From NCBI RefSeq assembly GCF_016482685.1, contig NZ_JACYHF010000017.1, positions 82,542 through 146,541 on the forward strand: 64,000 nt of DNA, given 5' to 3'. Made by a program: the position numbers and the translations under genes. This stretch comes from Streptomyces sp. DSM 110735 (lineage in GTDB: Bacteria > Actinomycetota > Actinomycetes > Streptomycetales > Streptomycetaceae). Each line of letters opens with the position of its first letter. Within the stretch, counting starts at the first letter, position 1. The notes below the pieces were generated by a model. The model saw nothing but the letters and a program-made list of their open reading frames with translations, ran no database searches and had not been told where the DNA came from. Below, in pieces: positions 1 through 9,092 of this stretch.

Positions 1-1296
1 GCCGCCCTTGGCGCTTCCGCCCTTGCCGCTGCCGCCATCGGCGAGGAATCCCTTCCAGCCCCCGGCGGGCTTCTGCCCCACGTCCAGCGTGCGCAGCCCG
101 GCGAGGACCTCGGGCTTCTGCACGTCCAGCCAGTCGGTGAACTGGCGGAAGGAGACCAGGCGCACGTCGGCACCCTTCTCCTTCTCGCGCGCGATGTGCT
201 TGAACGCCTCCTCGACGGCGTCCATGTAGAGACCGCCGTTCCACTGCTCGAAGTGGTTGCCGATGAAGAAGGGCGCGCGGTTGGTCTCGTAGGCGCGCTG
301 GAAGCCGGATATGTACGCCTGCGCGGACTGCTTGCGCCAGCCCGGGTAGTTGTAGGCGGGGGCGTTGGTCGAGTTCACGGACTGGTTGGCGAGCATGTTG
401 TAGTCCATGGACAGGACCTCGAAGGAGTGTCCGGGGAAAGGTATCTGCTGAAGGGGCAGGTCCCAGATCCCGAGCCGCTTGGACGGCCAGACCTGGCGTC
501 CGCCGGGCGAGGAGGCGTCGTAGCGCCAGCCCAGCTCGCGGGCGGTGGGCAGCAGGTGGTCCTGGCCGAGCAGACAGGGCGTACGACCGCCGGTCAGCTC
601 CTTGTCGTAGTCGAAGGGCAGCGAGGGCAGGTCGGTCCAGCCCGTGTTGGTGCGCCACTCCTTGACGAACTTCTTGGCCTGGTCGATCTCGCTGCGCCAC
701 TGGGCGGGCGTCCAGTTGCCGACGGTGCCGTAGCCGCCGCAGAAATGCCCGTTGAAGTGGGTGCCGATCTCGTGGCCCTCCAGCCAGGCGCGGCGGACGT
801 TGGCCAGCGTCGCCTTGACGTGCGCGTCGGTGAGGTAGCCGATGTCGGAGGCGCCGCGCGGGTTGTTCGGCGGGTTGTAGAGCCGCTTCTTCGACTCCGG
901 GAGCAGATAGAGCCCCGAGAGGAAGAAGGTCATGCTCGCGCCGTGCTCCTTGGCCAGGTCCAAAAAGCGCGGGAAGAGACCGTTGCCGACCTCTCCGGCG
1001 CCGTCCCAGGAGAAGACCACGAACTGGGGCGGGGTCTGACCCGGCTCCAGCGGCTCGGGGCGGGCGGGCTGGTGGGGCTGCGCGCCGGTGAAGGAGGTGG
1101 AGCCGTCGCCGATGGGACGCGCCTTGGGGCGCGCGGGGTGGTTCTTGCCGTCTCCCGCGTGCTTCCCGGAACCGGCGCCGTGGCCACCGGCGTCCGGGGA
1201 GTGGGCGGACTTCACGGTCCCGCAGCCCGCGAGTCCCGCGGCAGCCGCCGCGCCCGCGCCGAGCCCGAGTATTCCCCTCCGGGAGATGGTGTGCAT
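1..1296 (-). CDS. Polysaccharide deacetylase-like lipoprotein (partial)
   Basis: Predicted extracytoplasmic carbohydrate esterase of the NodB/polysaccharide deacetylase fold; the substrate is not evident. The ATG is at 1296 and 432 codons are visible before the window edge, so the C-terminus is missing. The N-terminus shows a twin-arginine-like SRRGILGL stretch, an Ala/Gly-rich segment and the lipobox LAGC with Cys25, suggesting Tat export and lipid anchoring. The metal triad is visible as Asp98 (FSWDG) and His180/His184 (THFNGH). A Gly/Pro/Lys-rich linker of about 60 residues separates the anchor from the domain. The visible end is a Gly/Ser/Lys-rich tail. It stands alone, with its 3' end outside the window. 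Confident on family and export, not on substrate. Confidence 0.85.
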   Translation of the reverse strand, partial: MHTISRRGILGLGAGAAAAAGLAGCGTVKSAHSPDAGGHGAGSGKHAGDGKNHPARPKARPIGDGSTSFTGAQPHQPARPEPLEPGQTPPQFVVFSWDGAGEVGNGLFPRFLDLAKEHGASMTFFLSGLYLLPESKKRLYNPPNNPRGASDIGYLTDAHVKATLANVRRAWLEGHEIGTHFNGHFCGGYGTVGNWTPAQWRSEIDQAKKFVKEWRTNTGWTDLPSLPFDYDKELTGGRTPCLLGQDHLLPTARELGWRYDASSPGGRQVWPSKRLGIWDLPLQQIPFPGHSFEVLSMDYNMLANQSVNSTNAPAYNYPGWRKQSAQAYISGFQRAYETNRAPFFIGNHFEQWNGGLYMDAVEEAFKHIAREKEKGADVRLVSFRQFTDWLDVQKPEVLAGLRTLDVGQKPAGGWKGFLADGGSGKGGSAKGG

Positions 1297-1452
1297 GGGT
1301 TCCCCGATCCGTCACGCCCGCTGGTGTCACTCGGTCAGAGGGCGTGACGAAGGGGGAGGTTCCGCGATCCACTGCCTATTTCGCAGCGGACACGACAAGA
1401 TTGCTCGAACCGCGCCGTATGGGTGGATTCACCCCATGGTCTCCCGGCGGGT

Positions 1453-2151
1453 TCAGGCCCCGAACGCCTTGCCCTGTCCGGCGCCCTTGGCGGGCTTGGC
1501 ACCCGCGTGGAGGTGGGCCGGGACCAGGTCGATGGCGGGCTCGCTGTAGCCGACGGAGACGATCTTGTCACCCCGGAAGGTGAAGCTCGTCAGCGAGGCG
1601 AGGGTGCACTGCCGCTTGCGCGGGTCGTGCCAGAGGCGGCGCCGCTCGACGTAGGAGCGCACGATCCAGATCGGGAGCTGGTGGCTGACCAGCACCGCCT
1701 CGTGCCCCCGGGCGCGGTCCTTGGCCGCGTTCAGCGCGCCCATCATGCGGACGACCTGGTCGACGTACGGCTCGCCCCAGGACGGCTTGAACGGGTTGAC
1801 CAGGTGCTTCCAGTTCTCCGGCTTGCGCAGCGCGCCGTCGCCGACACCGAAGGTCTTGCCCTGGAAGACGTTCTCCGCCTCGATCAGCCGCTCGTCGGTG
1901 GCGAGGTCGAGACCGTGCGCCTTGGCGATCGGGGTGGCGGTCTCCTGCGCGCGCTCCAGCGGGGAGGCGACGACGTAGGTGATGTCGCGCGGGGCGAGGT
2001 GCTCGGCGACCCGCTCCGCCATCCGGCGCCCCAGCTCGGAGAGGTGGTAGTCGGGCAGGCGGCCGTAGAGGACACCGGCGGGGTTGTCGACCTCGCCGTG
2101 CCGCATGACGTGGACGACGGTGAGGTCCTGGTCGCTGGTGCTGGTGCTCAC
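1453..2151 (-). CDS. Histidine phosphatase (phosphoglycerate mutase-like)
   Basis: A 232-residue branch-1 histidine phosphatase. The catalytic RHG motif is at residues 17-19 (VMRHGEV), and a second conserved His lies in VLVSHQLP further on. The GTG start at 2151 overlaps the hemL stop in a GTGA, so translation is probably coupled to hemL. Family members dephosphorylate small molecules or proteins. Nothing here identifies the substrate, and the heme connection is by position only. The C-terminal 15 residues are Ala/Gly/Lys-rich. It is not the glycolytic mutase, which is longer and has a different active-site context. Confidence 0.85.
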   Translation of the reverse strand: MSTSTSDQDLTVVHVMRHGEVDNPAGVLYGRLPDYHLSELGRRMAERVAEHLAPRDITYVVASPLERAQETATPIAKAHGLDLATDERLIEAENVFQGKTFGVGDGALRKPENWKHLVNPFKPSWGEPYVDQVVRMMGALNAAKDRARGHEAVLVSHQLPIWIVRSYVERRRLWHDPRKRQCTLASLTSFTFRGDKIVSVGYSEPAIDLVPAHLHAGAKPAKGAGQGKAFGA

Positions 2152-3473
2152 GCGGTCGCCTCCGCGGCGGCTCGGGCCGCCGCCGGGAGGGCGTCGGCGA
2201 TCTTCTGGATGGCCCGCTCGTCGTGGGCCGTGGACACGAACCAGGACTCGAAGGACGACGGCGGGAGGTACACGCCGTCCGCCAGCAGCGAGTGGAAGAA
2301 CGCGTTGAAGCGGAACGATTCCTGCCGCTTGGCGTCCTCGTAGGTGCGCACCTGCCGGTCGGTGAAGAACACCGAGAACATGTTGGACGCGGTCTGCAGC
2401 CGGTGCGCCACGCCCTCCTTGCTCAGCGCCTCGGTGACCAGCGCCTGGATCTGCGCGGAGACCGCGTCCACCTTGTCGTACGCCGCGTCGTCGAGCAGCC
2501 GGAGCTGGGCGAGACCGGCGGCGGTGGCGACCGGGTTCCCGGAGAGGGTGCCCGCCTGGTAGACCGGTCCCGCCGGGGCGAGGTGGGCCATCACGTCGGC
2601 GCGCCCGCCGAACGCGGCGGCGGGGAAGCCGCCGCCCATCACCTTGCCGAAGGTCATCAGGTCCGGGACGACGCCGTCGACGCCGAACCAGCCCGCGCGG
2701 GAGGTGCGGAAGCCGGTCATCACCTCGTCGGAGATGAACAGCGCGCCGTTCTTGGCGCAGGCGTCCTTCAGCCCCTGGTTGAAACCGGGGTCCGGCGGGA
2801 CGACGCCCATGTTGCCCGGCGACGCCTCGGTGATCACACAGGCGATCTCGCCCGGGTGCCGGTGGAACGCCTCCTGCACGGCTTCCAGGTCGTTGTACGG
2901 CAGCACGATCGTGTCCCCTGCCTGCGCGCCCGTGACACCGGGGGTGTCGGGCAGCGCGAAGGTGGCGACACCGGAACCGGCGGAGGCGAGCAGGGAGTCG
3001 ACGTGACCGTGGTAGCAGCCGGCGAACTTGATCACCTTGGCGCGGCGGGTGAAGCCGCGGGCCAGCCGGATCGCGCTCATGGTCGCCTCGGTGCCGCTGC
3101 TGACCAGGCGCACCTGGTCCACGGGCTCGATCCGGGCGACGATCTCCTCGGCGAGCGCGACCTCGCCCTCGCCGGGCGTGCCGAAGGACGTACCGCGGGC
3201 GACCGCCTCCTGCACGGCGGCGATGACCTCGGGGTGCGAGTGCCCGAGGATCATCGGACCCCAGGAGCACACCAGGTCCACGTACTCGCGCCCGTCGGCG
3301 TCCGTGAGGTACGGACCGCTGCCGGAGACCATGAACCGGGGCGTACCGCCGACGGCACGGAAGGCGCGCACCGGGGAGTTCACGCCACCCGGGGTGACGG
3401 CGGAGGCACGGTCGAAGAGCGCCTGGGATGCGGGCGCGTCGTAGGGATAGGGCGTTTCGCTCTGGGCGCTCAT
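2148..3473 (-). CDS. hemL: Glutamate-1-semialdehyde 2,1-aminomutase
   Basis: HemL converts glutamate-1-semialdehyde to 5-aminolevulinate with PLP, the second step of the C5 heme route. It is 441 residues, usual for the family. The PLP lysine is Lys277 in TFGKVMGGG, the PLP-ring aspartate is in SDEVMTGF, and the entry region reads PGGVNSPVRAF. hemA, which supplies the substrate, lies about 46 kb away in this window, so hemL is not in the rex-hemACD operon. A histidine phosphatase gene follows with a 4-bp overlap. The upstream DNA is strongly G-rich on the plus strand (see the 3474-4149 entry). Identification is confident. Confidence 0.97.
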   Translation of the reverse strand: MSAQSETPYPYDAPASQALFDRASAVTPGGVNSPVRAFRAVGGTPRFMVSGSGPYLTDADGREYVDLVCSWGPMILGHSHPEVIAAVQEAVARGTSFGTPGEGEVALAEEIVARIEPVDQVRLVSSGTEATMSAIRLARGFTRRAKVIKFAGCYHGHVDSLLASAGSGVATFALPDTPGVTGAQAGDTIVLPYNDLEAVQEAFHRHPGEIACVITEASPGNMGVVPPDPGFNQGLKDACAKNGALFISDEVMTGFRTSRAGWFGVDGVVPDLMTFGKVMGGGFPAAAFGGRADVMAHLAPAGPVYQAGTLSGNPVATAAGLAQLRLLDDAAYDKVDAVSAQIQALVTEALSKEGVAHRLQTASNMFSVFFTDRQVRTYEDAKRQESFRFNAFFHSLLADGVYLPPSSFESWFVSTAHDERAIQKIADALPAAARAAAEATA

Positions 3474-4149
3474 GGCGTGCGACTACTCCGGCTTCTCGGA
3501 CTCCGGTTGCGGGGTGACTCCCTCAGGGTAGGCGGTGGGGCGGGAGGGAGAGGGGGAGCGGGGGCGCGCTGCGGGTTCGGGGCAGGGGTGAGCGTGCGGG
3601 TGCGACGGCGCGGGCTCGGGGTCGGACGGGGAGTCGGACGGGGGCGGGCAGGTGGTCGGACGGGGAGTTCGAATCTTTCGACCGGGGTCCGCCGGACGTT
3701 CCTTCCGGAACCCCTGGCCGATCTTTCACGATCTGCGAGACTGACACCTGATACACACACCTCATGCGGCACGTAGTGATCGGGGACCGGGGATTTTCCT
3801 GCGGACTGAAGATTCACCGCACGTTTCGGCGGGCGGCCGTGGGGGAGGTCACTGACACGATGATCGGGTTGCGCGGCGGGGGCCACGCGTCCTAGAAAAG
3901 CACTCGGGTGGAGATATGCATCGCGGTGGCGGACTGGGCGAGGGGACTGATGACCTGGGTCCTCGGCGAGCCCGGCGGGGAAGGCACCGGCGCGAAGCGG
4001 AGGAAGCGACCGAAGCACGTCAGGCTGACGCACGTCAGACACAGGGTGTACCGAGTGAGCCCGAGCGGCACGACCGGCAGAACGACCGCCGGCCCGACGA
4101 CCGGGCCGAGAGCCTCCGGTTGGGGAGCAGGAATGGTGGTCGGGTGGGG
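3474..4149. other. Long intergenic region with G-rich tract and direct repeats
   Basis: This 676-base divergent spacer has no convincing gene. From about 3536 to 3665 the plus strand is extremely G-rich, with several runs of three or more G at short spacing, which could form G-quadruplexes. The 11-mer GTCGGACGGGG occurs at 3621, 3633 and 3655. From 3740 to 3900 composition is closer to average. An open frame entering from 3916 would extend the next gene by 78 highly charged residues but looks like non-coding DNA. The hemL promoter must lie in the left part; I could not pick boxes with confidence. Confidence 0.5.
3621..3665 (+). repeat. Three direct copies of an 11-mer
   Basis: GTCGGACGGGG occurs at 3621-3631, 3633-3643 and 3655-3665, about 150 bases upstream of the hemL start. 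The spacings of 12 and 22 do not fit one helical turn well. It may be an operator cluster or simply part of the G-rich tract. Confidence 0.5.
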
Positions 4150-4581
4150 GTGACGTACAAGTACTTCGGTGCGCCGGACGGTGCGACCGCTGCCCGCGTC
4201 CCCATCTCGATGCGTCCCGAGGAACTCGGCGGCGACGAGCTGGGCATGAACGGCATGTTCACCAAGATCAAGCCGGAGACGATGGCGGCGATGGTGCTGA
4301 CGGGCATCGAGGGCGTCCCCCTGCACAAGGTGCCGCCACTCGAACTCGTCGTCCTGCACCCGGACTACGCGGTGGTCAAACTCCCCATGACCGTGGTGGA
4401 CCCCCTCCGCGACATAGGCGAGGAAGCGGTGGGCGCGGCGGCGTTCATCTGGTCGACGGTCCCGGACCGGGGCGGACCCCGGGACGCGTTCAATGTGTAC
4501 CAACTGCTGCATGAGTGGCAGGACTTCAGCCATCGGTTGCATGAGGCGGGGCATCAGCCTTATTGCCTGGTGTGGCCCTGA
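4150..4581 (+). CDS. Conserved hypothetical protein, 143 aa
   Basis: Function not recognised. From the GTG at 4150 it begins with TYKYFGAPDG and ends in HQPYCLVWP, with no signal peptide or membrane segment. The sequence has the balanced composition of a small soluble globular protein and several motifs that look conserved (RPEELGGDELG, HEWQDFSHRLHEAG). I chose 4150 because the upstream in-frame stretch back to an ATG at 3916 is arginine-, glutamate- and glutamine-rich and looks like translated intergenic DNA. No strong Shine-Dalgarno separates the two options. It is divergent from hemL and convergent with the LuxR regulator, so it appears to be a single-gene unit. Confidence 0.75.
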   Translation: MTYKYFGAPDGATAARVPISMRPEELGGDELGMNGMFTKIKPETMAAMVLTGIEGVPLHKVPPLELVVLHPDYAVVKLPMTVVDPLRDIGEEAVGAAAFIWSTVPDRGGPRDAFNVYQLLHEWQDFSHRLHEAGHQPYCLVWP

Positions 4582-4620
4582 CGGTCGATCCGTAGGGCGC
4601 CGTCACTCCGGCGGGCGCCG

Positions 4621-5274
4621 TCAGTCCGTCAGCCCCGCGTCATGCGCCAGCAGCCCCGCCTGCGTCCGGTTCGCGCAGCCCAGTTTTTCCAGGGTGCGGG
4701 AGACGTAGCCCTTGACCGTGGCTTCGGAGAGGTGGAGCCGGGTGGCGATGCGGGCGTTGGAGAGGCCCTCGCCGAGGCCGGTGAGGACCTGGAGTTCGCG
4801 TTCCGTCAGAGCGGCGAGCAGGTCGCGGGCGCGGTCGTGGGCGGAGAGGCGGTCGGTGGAGGCGGCGACCAGGCGGCGGGCTGCCGAGGGGGACAGGACG
4901 GTGTGACCCTGGGCGGCGGTGCGTACGAGACCGATCAGTTCCTCGGGTGGGGTGGACTTCACCAGGAAGCCGACGGCACCGGCGCGCAGCGCCCGCAGCA
5001 CGTACTGGTCGGCGTCGAAGGTGGTCAGGACCACGACGAGCGGCGGGTCGGGCAGCCGTCCCAGGTGGCCGATCGCGGTCAGACCGTCCATGCCCGGCAT
5101 CCGCAGGTCCATGAGGACGACGTCCGGGCGCCCGCGCCGGACCGCCTCCAGCCCCGCCGCACCGTCGTGGGCTTCGGCGACGACCTCGATGTCCGGAGCC
5201 GAGCCGAGGATGGTGCGCAGGAATCCGCAGACCATGGGCTCGTCGTCCACCACCACGACCCGGATCATGCTCAT
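4621..5274 (-). CDS. NarL/LuxR-family response regulator
   Basis: A 217-residue DNA-binding regulator with an N-terminal receiver domain (acidic pocket DD at 10-11, phospho-acceptor Asp56 in LMDLRMPG, Lys in LVKSTPP) and a C-terminal LuxR helix-turn-helix (LTERELQVL, LSEATVKGYVSRTLEKLG). The ATG at 5274 overlaps the stop of the histidine kinase gene as ATGA, so the two form a co-translated two-component pair. Targets are unknown; the divergent YceI/ABC exporter genes starting at 6654 are a reasonable candidate because such pairs often control neighbouring ABC-2 exporters. That link is inference. Confidence 0.92.
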   Translation of the reverse strand: MSMIRVVVVDDEPMVCGFLRTILGSAPDIEVVAEAHDGAAGLEAVRRGRPDVVLMDLRMPGMDGLTAIGHLGRLPDPPLVVVLTTFDADQYVLRALRAGAVGFLVKSTPPEELIGLVRTAAQGHTVLSPSAARRLVAASTDRLSAHDRARDLLAALTERELQVLTGLGEGLSNARIATRLHLSEATVKGYVSRTLEKLGCANRTQAGLLAHDAGLTD

Positions 5275-6485
5275 GCCTCCACTTCGGCGGTCGGGACGAA
5301 CGCGGGCAGCGTCGCCTCGACGCTGAACCCGCCGTCGGTACAGGGTCCGGCACGCAGGGTGCCGTGCACCAGCTCGATGCGCTGCCGCAGCCGCGCGATC
5401 CCGAGCCCGGAACCCGTGCCGGCGAGGGCTGCCGCCGGGGCGCCGGTGGGCGCGGTGTTGTGGACGGTGAGCCGTACCCCCGCGCTGTCGTACGCCACGT
5501 TCACCCGCACCCTGGCTCCGGGCGCGTGCTTGCGTACGTTGGTCAGCGCTTCGCGCAGCACCCGGTAGGCGGTGCGTCCGACGACCGGGGAAGCCAGCGC
5601 CGGGTCGCCCTCCTCGACGAGTTCGGTCGGTATGCCGACCGCCACCGACTCGGCGACGAGGTCGGCGAACCCCGTCACCGAGGGGGTCCGGTCGCCCTCC
5701 GGGGCGGTGCGCAGGATGCCGACCAGGTCGCGCAGTTCCTCCAGCGCCTGGCAGCCCGCGGCGCGCAGCTCCTCCGCCGCCCGCCGGGTCTCCTCGTCCG
5801 GCGCGGTCACCTTCAGGGCGCCCGCCTGGAGCACCATCAAACTGACCCGGTGGGTGACCACGTCGTGCATCTCCCCGGCGAGCCGGGCGCGTTCCTCGGC
5901 GCGGGCGCGCTCGGCGAGCAAGTGCCGTTCCCGTTCGGCGCGTTCGGCGCGCTCGACGAGGGCGCGCAGCAAGCGGCGGCGGGTGTCGAAGTACAGCGCG
6001 AGGAGCGGTCCGACCGCCGTGCGCAGCAGCCCGACCGTCATGGTGGTGAGGGACGGCTCCCAGGGGCGCATGACGACGAGGGTGAGGGCGGCGAGCACGG
6101 CGTACGCGGTACGGCGGTTGCGGCTGCCGCACCGGTCGCGCCGGTAGAAGAGCGGACCGTACGCCGCCGGGAGCGTGGCGAAGGGCGCCCAGATGCCGCC
6201 GGGGTGGCGCGGTGTCAGCAGCCCCGCCGGGTAGACCAGCAGCGACACGGCGAGGGTGAACGCGCCGAGTACGGCGACGACGGTCAGCGGGGCGGTGCGG
6301 CGTACGGCGAGCGAGGCGCACGCGAGCGCCTGGGCGGCGAGCAGGGTCCAGGCGAGCGGACCGGGGCGGTCGGGCCACCAGGTGGCGCCGGTCAGGGTCA
6401 GGGCGGTGTCGAGCAGGACGAAGGCGGTCGCGATCGCCACGTCCACGGCGAGCCGGTGGCGGCAGTGCCATGGTCCCTCGGTCAT
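5271..6485 (-). CDS. NarL-type sensor histidine kinase
   Basis: A 404-residue membrane kinase. The N-terminal 150 residues hold four to five hydrophobic segments with little extracytoplasmic loop. These are followed by a HisKA_3 dimerisation helix with the phospho-acceptor His207 in EMHDVVTHRVS and an HATPase_c domain (ALTNVRKHAPGA N-box, GTGSGLGIARLRQR G-box). It lies directly before its response regulator with an ATGA overlap. The ATG at 6485 gives a typical length. With so little sensing domain it probably reads a membrane or envelope signal. Confidence 0.92.
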   Translation of the reverse strand: MTEGPWHCRHRLAVDVAIATAFVLLDTALTLTGATWWPDRPGPLAWTLLAAQALACASLAVRRTAPLTVVAVLGAFTLAVSLLVYPAGLLTPRHPGGIWAPFATLPAAYGPLFYRRDRCGSRNRRTAYAVLAALTLVVMRPWEPSLTTMTVGLLRTAVGPLLALYFDTRRRLLRALVERAERAERERHLLAERARAEERARLAGEMHDVVTHRVSLMVLQAGALKVTAPDEETRRAAEELRAAGCQALEELRDLVGILRTAPEGDRTPSVTGFADLVAESVAVGIPTELVEEGDPALASPVVGRTAYRVLREALTNVRKHAPGARVRVNVAYDSAGVRLTVHNTAPTGAPAAALAGTGSGLGIARLRQRIELVHGTLRAGPCTDGGFSVEATLPAFVPTAEVEA

Positions 6486-6653
6486 GCGGGCCACCGTAGG
6501 ACACCGGGGGCGCGGGGCGGTCCCGGTCGGCGGGATCGAGGACTTGCGGCGGGGGCGGACCCTACGAAAGTCGGCTGCGGACAGCACCAACGCGGGCTCC
6601 GCGCACGACCGTTCACTCTTCCCCGCAGCCCGCCCGCGGCGTGCAATGGGGGC

Positions 6654-7178
6654 ATGGACGCGACAGGCGGCACCACTCCGACGACTCCCCGGACCCCCCG
6701 CCCGGGCCGCTACACGATCGACCCGGACGGCTCGGCGCTCTCCTTCAGGACCACGCACGTCTTCGGACTGCTGCCGGTGCGCGGCACGTTCGCGCTGCGT
6801 GGCGGCACCGTCGACGTGGCGGACCCGCTCTCCGGCTCGCGGATCAGCGCGGAGGTCGACGCGGCGAGCTTCCGCTCGGGCAACGCGCAGCGGGACGCCG
6901 CCGTACGGTCGGCGCGGTTCCTGGACACCAGCACGCACCCGCTGATCACGTTCGTCTCCGGGGAGATGGAGGCGGACGCGGTCTCCGGCACGCTGACCGC
7001 GCACGGCGTCTCCCGGCCGGTACGGCTGTCGGTGGTCCGACTCGCGCTGTTCGAGGGCGGATTCACCGTGCGGGCCACTCTCCGAGTCGACCGCACCGAG
7101 TTCGGGGTGACCGCCTCGCCGGGGATGGCGGGGCGGCGCCTGGACCTGACGGTGGAGGCGCGGTGCGTGCGGGGATGA
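6654..7178 (+). CDS. YceI-family lipocalin-like protein
   Basis: A 174-residue YceI domain protein. YceI proteins form an extended beta barrel that binds polyisoprenoid or other amphiphilic lipids. The signature is seen in GRYTIDPDGSALSF near residue 19, then ISAEVDAASF, and DRTEFGVT towards the end. There is no signal peptide, so it is predicted cytoplasmic, as is common in actinobacteria. The stop overlaps the start of the ABC ATPase gene (ATGA at 7175-7178), so it heads a three-gene operon with an ABC-2 exporter. The start at 6654 was picked for family length; a weak GGGG lies just upstream. The longer open frame upstream is antisense shadow of the kinase gene. Confidence 0.88.
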   Translation: MDATGGTTPTTPRTPRPGRYTIDPDGSALSFRTTHVFGLLPVRGTFALRGGTVDVADPLSGSRISAEVDAASFRSGNAQRDAAVRSARFLDTSTHPLITFVSGEMEADAVSGTLTAHGVSRPVRLSVVRLALFEGGFTVRATLRVDRTEFGVTASPGMAGRRLDLTVEARCVRG

Positions 7179-8104
7179 GCGACGCGGTCGTGGTGGCGGG
7201 GCTGCACAAGCGGTACGGGGACGTGCACGCCGTGCGCGGGGTGGACTTCACCGTGGCGCACGGGGAGATCTTCGCGCTGCTCGGGCGCAACGGGGCGGGC
7301 AAGACGACCACCATGGAGATCCTGGAGGGGTTCCGGGACCGGGACTCCGGGCGGGTCGAGGTGCTCGGTCTGGACCCGGGTGAGAGGGCCACCGGGCGGG
7401 CGCTGCGCGAGCGGATCGGGCTGGTGCTCCAGGACGTGGCGGTCGAGCCGTACCTCACCGTGCGCGAGACGGTCGCCCGCAACGCGGGCTACTACCCCGC
7501 GCCGCGCGACACCGACGAGGTGATCGCCCTGGTCGGTCTCGCCGGGCTGGAGAAGCAGAAGGTACGGGCGCTCTCCGGAGGTCAACGGCGGCGCCTGGAC
7601 CTGGCGTTGGGTGTCATCGGGGACCCCGCCCTGCTCTTCCTCGACGAACCGACGACCGGGTTCGACCCCAACGCCCGCCGCAACGCCTGGCAGTTGATCC
7701 GGGAGCTGCGCGAGACGGGCACCACCGTCCTCCTCACCACCCACTACATGGAGGAGGCACAGCGGTTGGCCGACCGGGTCGCGGTGATCGCCGACGGTCT
7801 GATCGTCGCGGAGGGCACGCCCGCGACCCTCGGCGGTCGCGACACCGCCACCACCCGCATCCGCTTCGCGCTCCCACCCGGAACCACCGTCGCGGACCTG
7901 CCCGTTGACGCCGCGGCGGACGAAGACGGTCTGCTCACCGTCGAGTCCACCGAACCGACCGCGACGCTGCACCTCCTGACCGGCTGGGCCCTGCGCCACG
8001 ACACCGTCCTCAACGCCCTGACCGTGGACCGCCCGAGCCTGGAAGAGGTCTATCTCCGCCTCACGGCACCCCGGGAGACCGCCCCGGAAGGGAGCGTCCG
8101 ATGA
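7175..8104 (+). CDS. ABC-2 type exporter ATP-binding protein
   Basis: A 309-residue ATPase subunit of a two-component exporter. The Walker A motif GRNGAGKTT is at residues 37-45 (Lys43), the signature is LSGGQRRRLDLAL, and Walker B is LLFLDEPTTGFDP. A C-terminal regulatory segment of about 80 residues follows, as in drug and lipid exporters of the DrrA/CcmA type. The start overlaps the YceI stop, and the stop overlaps the permease start as ATGA (8101-8104). The divergent two-component pair may regulate it. The substrate is unknown. Confidence 0.94.
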   Translation: MSDAVVVAGLHKRYGDVHAVRGVDFTVAHGEIFALLGRNGAGKTTTMEILEGFRDRDSGRVEVLGLDPGERATGRALRERIGLVLQDVAVEPYLTVRETVARNAGYYPAPRDTDEVIALVGLAGLEKQKVRALSGGQRRRLDLALGVIGDPALLFLDEPTTGFDPNARRNAWQLIRELRETGTTVLLTTHYMEEAQRLADRVAVIADGLIVAEGTPATLGGRDTATTRIRFALPPGTTVADLPVDAAADEDGLLTVESTEPTATLHLLTGWALRHDTVLNALTVDRPSLEEVYLRLTAPRETAPEGSVR

Positions 8105-8889
8105 GCACGACGACGACCACCGGTCGCGGGACCCGCCTGCTCTGGCACCAGATCCGTTACGAGCAACTCTCGTTCTGGCGCAACCCGCAGAGCGCGTTCT
8201 TCACCTTCGTCTTCCCCGTAGTGGTGATGGCGGTCTTCGGCGGTCTGTTCGGCGGCATCGGCTCGACCGACTTCTACTACGGCCGCTCCGCGCTCCAGTA
8301 CTACGTCGCCACCATCGCCGCGCTGTCCGTACTGGGCTCCTGCTACAGCCAGTTGGCGATCGTCCTCGCCACCCGCCGCCAGAGCGGAGTACTGAAGCGG
8401 GTCCGCGCCACTCCCCTGCCCGCCTCGGTGTACTTCGTCGGACTGCTCGCCCACTGCGTCCTGGTGAGCCTGGTCGACGTCCTGCTCATCACCGCCGTCG
8501 GCACCCTCTACGGCGTCCCCCTGCCCGCCCTCTCCCACTGGCCCGCCCTCACCGCCGCCCTCCTGCTCGGCGCCGCCGCCTTCTGCGCCCTCGGCGTCGC
8601 GGTCGCCGCCCTGATCCGCAACGCGGAAGCGGCTCCCGCGGTGGTCCAACTGGTCCTGTTCCCCTTGGTGTTCATCTCCGGCACCTACATGCCGATCCAC
8701 TCCCCCGCCCTGAACTCCCTCGCCTCCGCCCTCCCGGTGAAACCCTTCAACGACGCCCTCCTCCACGCCTTCACCCCGGGTCCCGCGACCCTCCCCTGGT
8801 CCGACTTCGGGGTGCTGGCGCTGTGGGGGGTCGCGGGGGCGGTGGTGGCGGTGCGGCGGTTCCGGTGGGATCAGGGGCGGGGCGAGTGA
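8101..8889 (+). CDS. ABC-2 type exporter permease
   Basis: A 262-residue membrane partner of the preceding ATPase. About six hydrophobic segments are visible, beginning after WRNPQSAFFTFVFPVVVM, and the typical ABC-2 loop FISGTYMPI lies before the last helices. Translation is coupled to the ATPase gene by a 4-bp overlap. It ends the operon that begins with the YceI gene. About 200 bases without a gene follow, before the conflict-system operon. Confidence 0.93.
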   Translation: MSTTTTTGRGTRLLWHQIRYEQLSFWRNPQSAFFTFVFPVVVMAVFGGLFGGIGSTDFYYGRSALQYYVATIAALSVLGSCYSQLAIVLATRRQSGVLKRVRATPLPASVYFVGLLAHCVLVSLVDVLLITAVGTLYGVPLPALSHWPALTAALLLGAAAFCALGVAVAALIRNAEAAPAVVQLVLFPLVFISGTYMPIHSPALNSLASALPVKPFNDALLHAFTPGPATLPWSDFGVLALWGVAGAVVAVRRFRWDQGRGE

Positions 8890-9092
8890 TCCGGTCGCCG
8901 TACGGCGCGTGCGCCCCCGGCACGCCGTCCCCTTCCCACCGCGCGCTCGTGCGTGTACCGATGATTCGCCGGTGCCGCATCCGGTAAAGCTCCGGGATAC
9001 GCACAGCCCGTGTGCGGAGCGCGTGCGCTTCGTACGCTGGTTCATTCGTGGGCCGTCCGTCGACGGTGCCATGCGGGGGAAGGGGCGGGTCA

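Noticed and set aside
196..1347. Long plus-strand open frame
   Set aside because: It is antisense to the deacetylase gene and has the Gly/Val/Arg-rich look of a shadow frame in high-GC DNA.
3660..3705. T-loop-like GTTCGAATC that could be part of a tRNA
   Set aside because: No acceptor stem, D-loop or anticodon arm can be built around it; it lies in a G-rich intergenic tract.
5364..6653. Long N-terminal extension of the YceI gene
   Set aside because: It is antisense to the histidine kinase gene; the YceI family length fits the ATG at 6654.
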